Shown: positions 60,534-64,000 of the stretch, piece by piece
How positions within the stretch are numbered: position 1 is the first letter of the stretch
Layout of the letters: each line of letters opens with the position of its first letter
Assembly (NCBI GenBank): GCA_044221445.1
Contig: JBGAPF010000004.1
Coordinates: 68,647-132,646 of the forward strand
Direction of reading: 5' to 3'
Length of the DNA: 64,000 bases
Source of the DNA: JBDHTS01 sp044221445
GTDB taxonomy: Bacteria > Pseudomonadota > Alphaproteobacteria > Micavibrionales > Micavibrionaceae
Position numbers and translations under genes: made by a program
Notes under the pieces: model-generated
The model's input: only the letters and a program-made list of their open reading frames with translations
What the model was told of the DNA's origin: nothing
Database searches by the model: none

Positions 60534-60550
60534 AACTAAACAGTTTAGTT
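60534..60550. promoter_or_regulatory. TetR operator palindrome
   Basis: AACTAAAC, A, GTTTAGTT: a perfect 17-base palindrome in the 69-base gap between tetR and emrA. AcrR-like TetR repressors bind operators of this type. It should control both genes. Confidence 0.85.
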
Positions 60551-60573
60551 TAGAATGGAAAAGGCGATTATCG

Positions 60574-61611
60574 ATGAAGATGACAGGCAAAAAACTGCGG
60601 ATTTTCGGCATTATCGCGTTGATCGCGGCGGGCGCGGGGATATACATCTTCCTGCACCGGAACGAGGTGTCGACCGACGACGCGGCGCTCGAAGCCAATG
60701 TCGTGACGATCAGTCCGCGTGTCGGCGGCTATGTCCAGGCTTTGCCCGTAACCGATAATCAGGTGGTGAAGGCGGGCACGCTGCTGGCCCGGATCGACCC
60801 CGTCGATTACCAGATCAAACTCGACCGGTCGCTGGCGGCGCTGGACGCGGCGAAGGCCAACCTGTCTTCCGCGACGCAAAACCTGGAGACGACGAAAATC
60901 CAGGCGCCGTCGAACACCGACGCGGCCCAGGCCCAGATGCAGGTCGCCCAGGCGGAATGGGAGAATACGCAGCAGACCCTGAAACGCCTCCAGTCCTTGA
61001 CCGACCAGGCGCGCAGCCGCCAGCAGCTTGACGACGCCGTCGCGGCGCAGAGAAAGGCGCTTTCGGCGCTGAACGACGCCAAGGCGAAACTGCGCGCGTC
61101 GCAGACGGCGCCCCAGACAGTGGCCGCCGCGGTGTCGAACGCCGAACAGCTGGCCGCCGTTGTCAGGCAGGCGGAAGCCGACGTGGCGCAGGCCCGCAAG
61201 GATCTCGCCGACACGAACATCGTCGCGCCCATCGATGGCCGGATCGCCAGCCGCGGTGTCGAGCATGGCAATTACGTCCAGCCGGGGCAGCAGCTGATGG
61301 CGCTGGTCGGCAACGACGTCTGGGTCGTCGCCAACTTCAAGGAAACGCAACTGACCGCGATGAAGCCGGGCCAGCCTGTCGACATCGATGTCGACGCCTA
61401 TCCCGGTCTTGGCCTGCATGGAAAGGTGGACAGCGTCCAGTCCGGAACAGGTTCCCGGTTCTCGGCGTTTCCTGCCCAGAACGCCACGGGAAATTTCGTC
61501 AAGATCGTCCAGCGTGTGCCGGTGAAGATCGTCCTGGACGGTTATCGTCCCGTCGCGGGCGTAACGCTCGGGCCCGGCATGTCTGTGGTGCCGACCGTCC
61601 ATGTCGAATAG
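60574..61611 (+). CDS. emrA: EmrA/HlyD-type membrane fusion protein
   Basis: 345 residues. One N-terminal membrane helix (IFGIIALIAAGAGIYIFLH), then VSTDDAALEANVVTISPRVGGYVQALPV of the lipoyl domain, a long alpha-hairpin (about 85-190), the second lipoyl half DLADTNIVAPIDGRIASRGVEHGNYVQPGQQLMAL, and a beta-barrel. It bridges the EmrB pump to an outer-membrane channel. ATG at 60574 after AAAAGG; the frame ends 11 bases inside emrB. Confidence 0.92.
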   Translation: MKMTGKKLRIFGIIALIAAGAGIYIFLHRNEVSTDDAALEANVVTISPRVGGYVQALPVTDNQVVKAGTLLARIDPVDYQIKLDRSLAALDAAKANLSSATQNLETTKIQAPSNTDAAQAQMQVAQAEWENTQQTLKRLQSLTDQARSRQQLDDAVAAQRKALSALNDAKAKLRASQTAPQTVAAAVSNAEQLAAVVRQAEADVAQARKDLADTNIVAPIDGRIASRGVEHGNYVQPGQQLMALVGNDVWVVANFKETQLTAMKPGQPVDIDVDAYPGLGLHGKVDSVQSGTGSRFSAFPAQNATGNFVKIVQRVPVKIVLDGYRPVAGVTLGPGMSVVPTVHVE

Positions 61612-63181
61612 CGCCGCCGCATCGCCCGGGCAGGCCGGCTTCAATCCGTGGACCGTCGCTTTCGCGGTCAGCCTGGCCGCGTTCATGGAGGTGCTGGACA
61701 CCACCATCACCAACGTTTCCCTCTCCCATATCTCCGGGTCGCTGGGGGCCAGCCGCGATGAAAGCACCTGGGTGCTGACATCCTATCTCGTCGCCAACGG
61801 GATCGTCCTGCCTCTCTCGGGCTGGCTGGCCGGCGCGATGGGGCGCAAGCGCTATTTCATGATGTGCATCGGCGCGTTCACGGCGGCGTCTTTTGCCTGC
61901 GGCGCGGCCACATCCCTGCCGATGCTGATCGTTTTCCGGCTGCTGCAGGGACTTGCTGGCGGGGGGCTGCAGCCGATGCAGCAGGCGATTATCGTCGACG
62001 CCTTCCCGCCGGAAAAGCGCGGCGCGGCCTTCGGCGTCACGGGCCTGACCATGATCGTCGCGCCGATCCTCGGGCCGACGCTCGGCGGATTTATCACCGA
62101 CACTTACAGCTGGCGCTGGATTTTTTACCTGAACGTGCCCGTGGGGATTTTCGCGTTGTGGATGGTCGGCATGTTCGTCCAGGACCCGGACCACGCGAAA
62201 GCGCAGGGCGTGAAGAAAATCGATTATGTCGGCCTCAGCCTGATCGTGCTGGGCCTGGGGGCTTTGCAGATTGTCCTCGACAAGGGCCAGCAGGAAGACT
62301 GGTTCGGAAGTTCGTTCATCGTCACCTTTGCGTCGCTCAGCGCCGCCTGCCTGATCTGCGCCGTCCTGTGGGTTCTGCGCCAGAAAGATCCCGTCGTCGA
62401 TCTCAGGCTTCTGACCGATCGCGGCTTCGGCCTGTCTTGCGTGATGATCTTCTGCGTCGGTTTCGCGCTGTATGCCAGCAGCGCGCTCCTGCCGCTGCTG
62501 ACGCAGTCGCAATACGGTTACGACGCGACATTGTCCGGGCTTGTCCTGTCTCCAGGCGGCCTGGCTGTTGTGTTTCTTATGCCCATTGCTGGAAAAATGG
62601 TCGGCAAGGTAGAAGCAAGATACATGGTTGCGACGGGGTTTGTGCTTTGCTCCATCGGCATGGTCGCGACGTCTTTTGTTACACCGGACACGGATTTTCG
62701 TTTGTTTGTGATAGCGCGGATTCTCCAGGTGATCGGCCTGCCGTTTCTGTTCATTCCGATCAGCACCATTGCCTTCGCGCGCATTCCCAAGGAAAAAAGC
62801 AGCAAAGCTTCGGCGCTTTATGCGCTGTTCCGCAACATGGGCGGCAGCATCGGCATCGCCCTGATCGCCAGCTTCGTCGCGCGGCGCGAACAATTGCACC
62901 AGACGATCCTCGGTGCGCATCTGAGCGCGACCAGCCCTGTCTATCAGGGTATGCTTCATGATTACAGCGCCGCTTATGCAGGGCAGGGCTATGCGGCAGG
63001 ATCCGCCGCTTCAGCCGCCGTCGGGGCGATCTACAGGGAATTGCTGCATCAGGTGACCGTCCTCAGTTACGCCGATGCGTTTCGGTTGATGGCGATCGTG
63101 ACGGCGCTGATGGCCGGCATAGCCTTCCTGTTGCCGCACAACAACCCGAAGGCGAAGCCAGGCGCTGCACCGGCGCATTGA
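61601..63181 (+). CDS. emrB: DHA2-family (EmrB/QacA) drug exporter
   Basis: 526 residues with 14 predicted helices. Motif MEVLDTTITNVSLSHISGSLGASRDESTWVLTSYLVANGIVLPLSGWLAGAMGRKRYF carries the DHA2 motifs D1 and A, and LIVFRLLQGLAGGGLQPMQQAIIVDAFPPEKRGAAFGV the motif B/C region. A proton-driven multidrug exporter working with EmrA. It overlaps emrA by 11 bases and is closed by a convergent FlgC-like gene two bases away. Confidence 0.93.
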   Translation: MSNSAAASPGQAGFNPWTVAFAVSLAAFMEVLDTTITNVSLSHISGSLGASRDESTWVLTSYLVANGIVLPLSGWLAGAMGRKRYFMMCIGAFTAASFACGAATSLPMLIVFRLLQGLAGGGLQPMQQAIIVDAFPPEKRGAAFGVTGLTMIVAPILGPTLGGFITDTYSWRWIFYLNVPVGIFALWMVGMFVQDPDHAKAQGVKKIDYVGLSLIVLGLGALQIVLDKGQQEDWFGSSFIVTFASLSAACLICAVLWVLRQKDPVVDLRLLTDRGFGLSCVMIFCVGFALYASSALLPLLTQSQYGYDATLSGLVLSPGGLAVVFLMPIAGKMVGKVEARYMVATGFVLCSIGMVATSFVTPDTDFRLFVIARILQVIGLPFLFIPISTIAFARIPKEKSSKASALYALFRNMGGSIGIALIASFVARREQLHQTILGAHLSATSPVYQGMLHDYSAAYAGQGYAAGSAASAAVGAIYRELLHQVTVLSYADAFRLMAIVTALMAGIAFLLPHNNPKAKPGAAPAH

Positions 63182-63183
63182 CA

Positions 63184-63585
63184 TCAGACTCTTTTATCGA
63201 AGGTCTTCAGCAGGTCGTCTTCCATGGCCGACGCTGTGCGGATGACGGCAGCATTGGCTTTATACGTTGTCTTGGCGATGCTCAGATTGACAAACTCTTC
63301 GGCCAGATCCGTTGCCGGAACACCGATCAGTCCGTTTTCATCAGCGAACGGCGATCCAGGATCGTAGGCAGGGACGAAGCCGGGGGATTTCTGCGTCACG
63401 GAAGCCTGGACGCCTGCTCCGCCCGGCAAAGCCTGCTGCGCCGTGATTACCGTGCTGTAGGGTTTTTGGCTCTTGCCGTCCAGCCTGCCGGTTGTGTCGA
63501 GATTGGCGATATTGTCCGCCGTCGCCCCGATCTTTTTCGTGGCGGCGGCAAGCCCCGTCAGTGCCGTTTGAATCGCGCTTATCAT
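63184..63585 (-). CDS. orphan FlgC-like flagellar rod protein
   Basis: 133 residues. The N-terminal AIQTALTGLAAATKKIGATADNIANLDTTG and C-terminal NLSIAKTTYKANAAVIRTASAMEDDLLKTFD are the two pairing helices of flagellar rod proteins of the FlgC type. The middle is short. No flagellar genes lie nearby, so it is either a stray member of the flagellar regulon or an accessory rod protein. Confidence 0.75.
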   Translation of the reverse strand: MISAIQTALTGLAAATKKIGATADNIANLDTTGRLDGKSQKPYSTVITAQQALPGGAGVQASVTQKSPGFVPAYDPGSPFADENGLIGVPATDLAEEFVNLSIAKTTYKANAAVIRTASAMEDDLLKTFDKRV

Positions 63586-63645
63586 CGTATTATGATAGCA
63601 TAATCTGTGTTAATATTGCCTGAAACAGGATGGGTTTTGATCGGT

Positions 63646-64000
63646 ATGTCCCTGCAAAAGACTGGAATGATTGCATTTTTGGCGCTGGCCTGTCTGGGTC
63701 AGGCAACGTCGGCGCAAGCCTCGCCAAAATGGTACGGCCTTGGATGGCCGACATCCCATTGGGAGCGTCTGGGCGATTTCCAGCCCTATATCGAGCACCC
63801 CACCCGGACCCATAACCGTCAATGGGACCGCGAGCCGTGGGCGCCGTCCGACTGGGCCGCCCAGAACGAAGACGGGGCGCTTGGCGTTATCCGGGGCTTT
63901 TATCAGGCCGACATCCTGCGGCGCCAGTTTGTGAAGAACGAAGTGCCCGCCGTCGAAGTCGGCCCGGGTTTTTATATGCTGGGCGGGAAGGACAAGCAGC
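63646..64000 (+). CDS. secreted protein, cut by the window edge
   Basis: First 118 codons of a gene that continues beyond the window. A signal peptide (MSLQKTGMIAFLALACLGQATSAQA, cleavage near 25) is followed by a Trp/Pro-rich mature start (SPKWYGLGWPTSHWERLGDFQPYIEHP). No domain recognised. The start is an ATG after TCGGT; ribosome site weak. Confidence 0.65.
   Translation, partial: MSLQKTGMIAFLALACLGQATSAQASPKWYGLGWPTSHWERLGDFQPYIEHPTRTHNRQWDREPWAPSDWAAQNEDGALGVIRGFYQADILRRQFVKNEVPAVEVGPGFYMLGGKDKQ

Noticed and set aside
61499..62959. 486-codon minus-strand frame
   Set aside because: Antisense of emrB; composition typical of a shadow frame.

Overview
The window reads as an alphaproteobacterial chromosome. 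Supporting signs are a class I lysyl-tRNA synthetase, dense overlapping operons of high-GC genes, a TtcccggcGAAAgccggga-type dispersed hairpin common in that class, and OmpR-family two-component genes. The lineage below class level (a Micavibrio-like or rhodospirillal group) is only a guess. No tRNA, rRNA, CRISPR array, transposase or integrase was recognised.

1-10.1 kb is a metal-resistance island of moderate GC: the 3' part of a CzcA/CusA efflux pump, a YHS/TRASH-type secreted metal protein, a Zn/Cd-type P-type ATPase with a His-rich permease-like partner transcribed from a textbook MerR promoter, the MerR regulator, a CopA multicopper oxidase, CopB, a cupredoxin-CusF fusion and a headless copper ATPase behind a second MerR-type promoter. 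10.1-15.5 kb is a gene graveyard: a frameshifted fic gene, about 1.4 kb of sequence with no readable gene, the remnant of a WYL-type regulator, a Phd antitoxin, an in-frame chimera of a phospholipase-D-like domain with the tail of flavohaemoglobin, and the tail of an acetoin-reductase-like SDR. 15.5-19 kb is AT-rich: a repeat-laden 590-base non-coding stretch, a DUF4037 protein, a trypsin-like protease and a class A beta-lactamase. A 15-base direct repeat brackets the DUF4037-protease pair.

19.2-43.9 kb is high-GC and mostly a surface-glycan locus. It encodes pseudaminic acid synthesis (PseB, PseC, PseG, PseI and a PseF-type CMP transferase; no clear PseH), a PseI paralogue that has lost its catalytic residues, a class III aminotransferase, a hexapeptide acetyltransferase, glycosyltransferases, a PglK-like ABC flippase, an asparagine-synthase-like enzyme, methyltransferases, WbqC, a FemAB-like acyltransferase and UDP-glucuronate decarboxylase. 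The minus-strand genes form three tightly overlapped transcription units, one closed by a clear intrinsic terminator.

43.9-53.6 kb is housekeeping: a pilin-like protein, LysRS, a GNAT protein, a nitroreductase, a two-component system (kinase and OmpR-type regulator) and uvrB. Just upstream of the response regulator, on the other strand, lie two tandem 185-base units. Each has an 11-base-spaced direct repeat typical of OmpR-family operators, a -10 box, a hairpin that displays an anti-Shine-Dalgarno loop (CCTCCTCAG), and a strong intrinsic terminator. They look like paired small RNAs controlled by the adjacent two-component system, and this is the most attractive candidate for an undescribed regulatory system in the window.

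53.6-55.7 kb is a very AT-rich insertion abutting the 3' end of uvrB. It carries one NACHT-type STAND NTPase, probably an antiphage gene, and an imperfect second copy of the uvrB 3' end sits at the junction. 55.7-64 kb holds a Phd-like orphan, two unrecognised proteins, a 28-residue zinc-ribbon microprotein, a SYLF-domain protein, a TetR-EmrA-EmrB drug efflux unit with a perfect operator palindrome, an orphan FlgC-like protein and the start of a secreted protein cut by the window edge.
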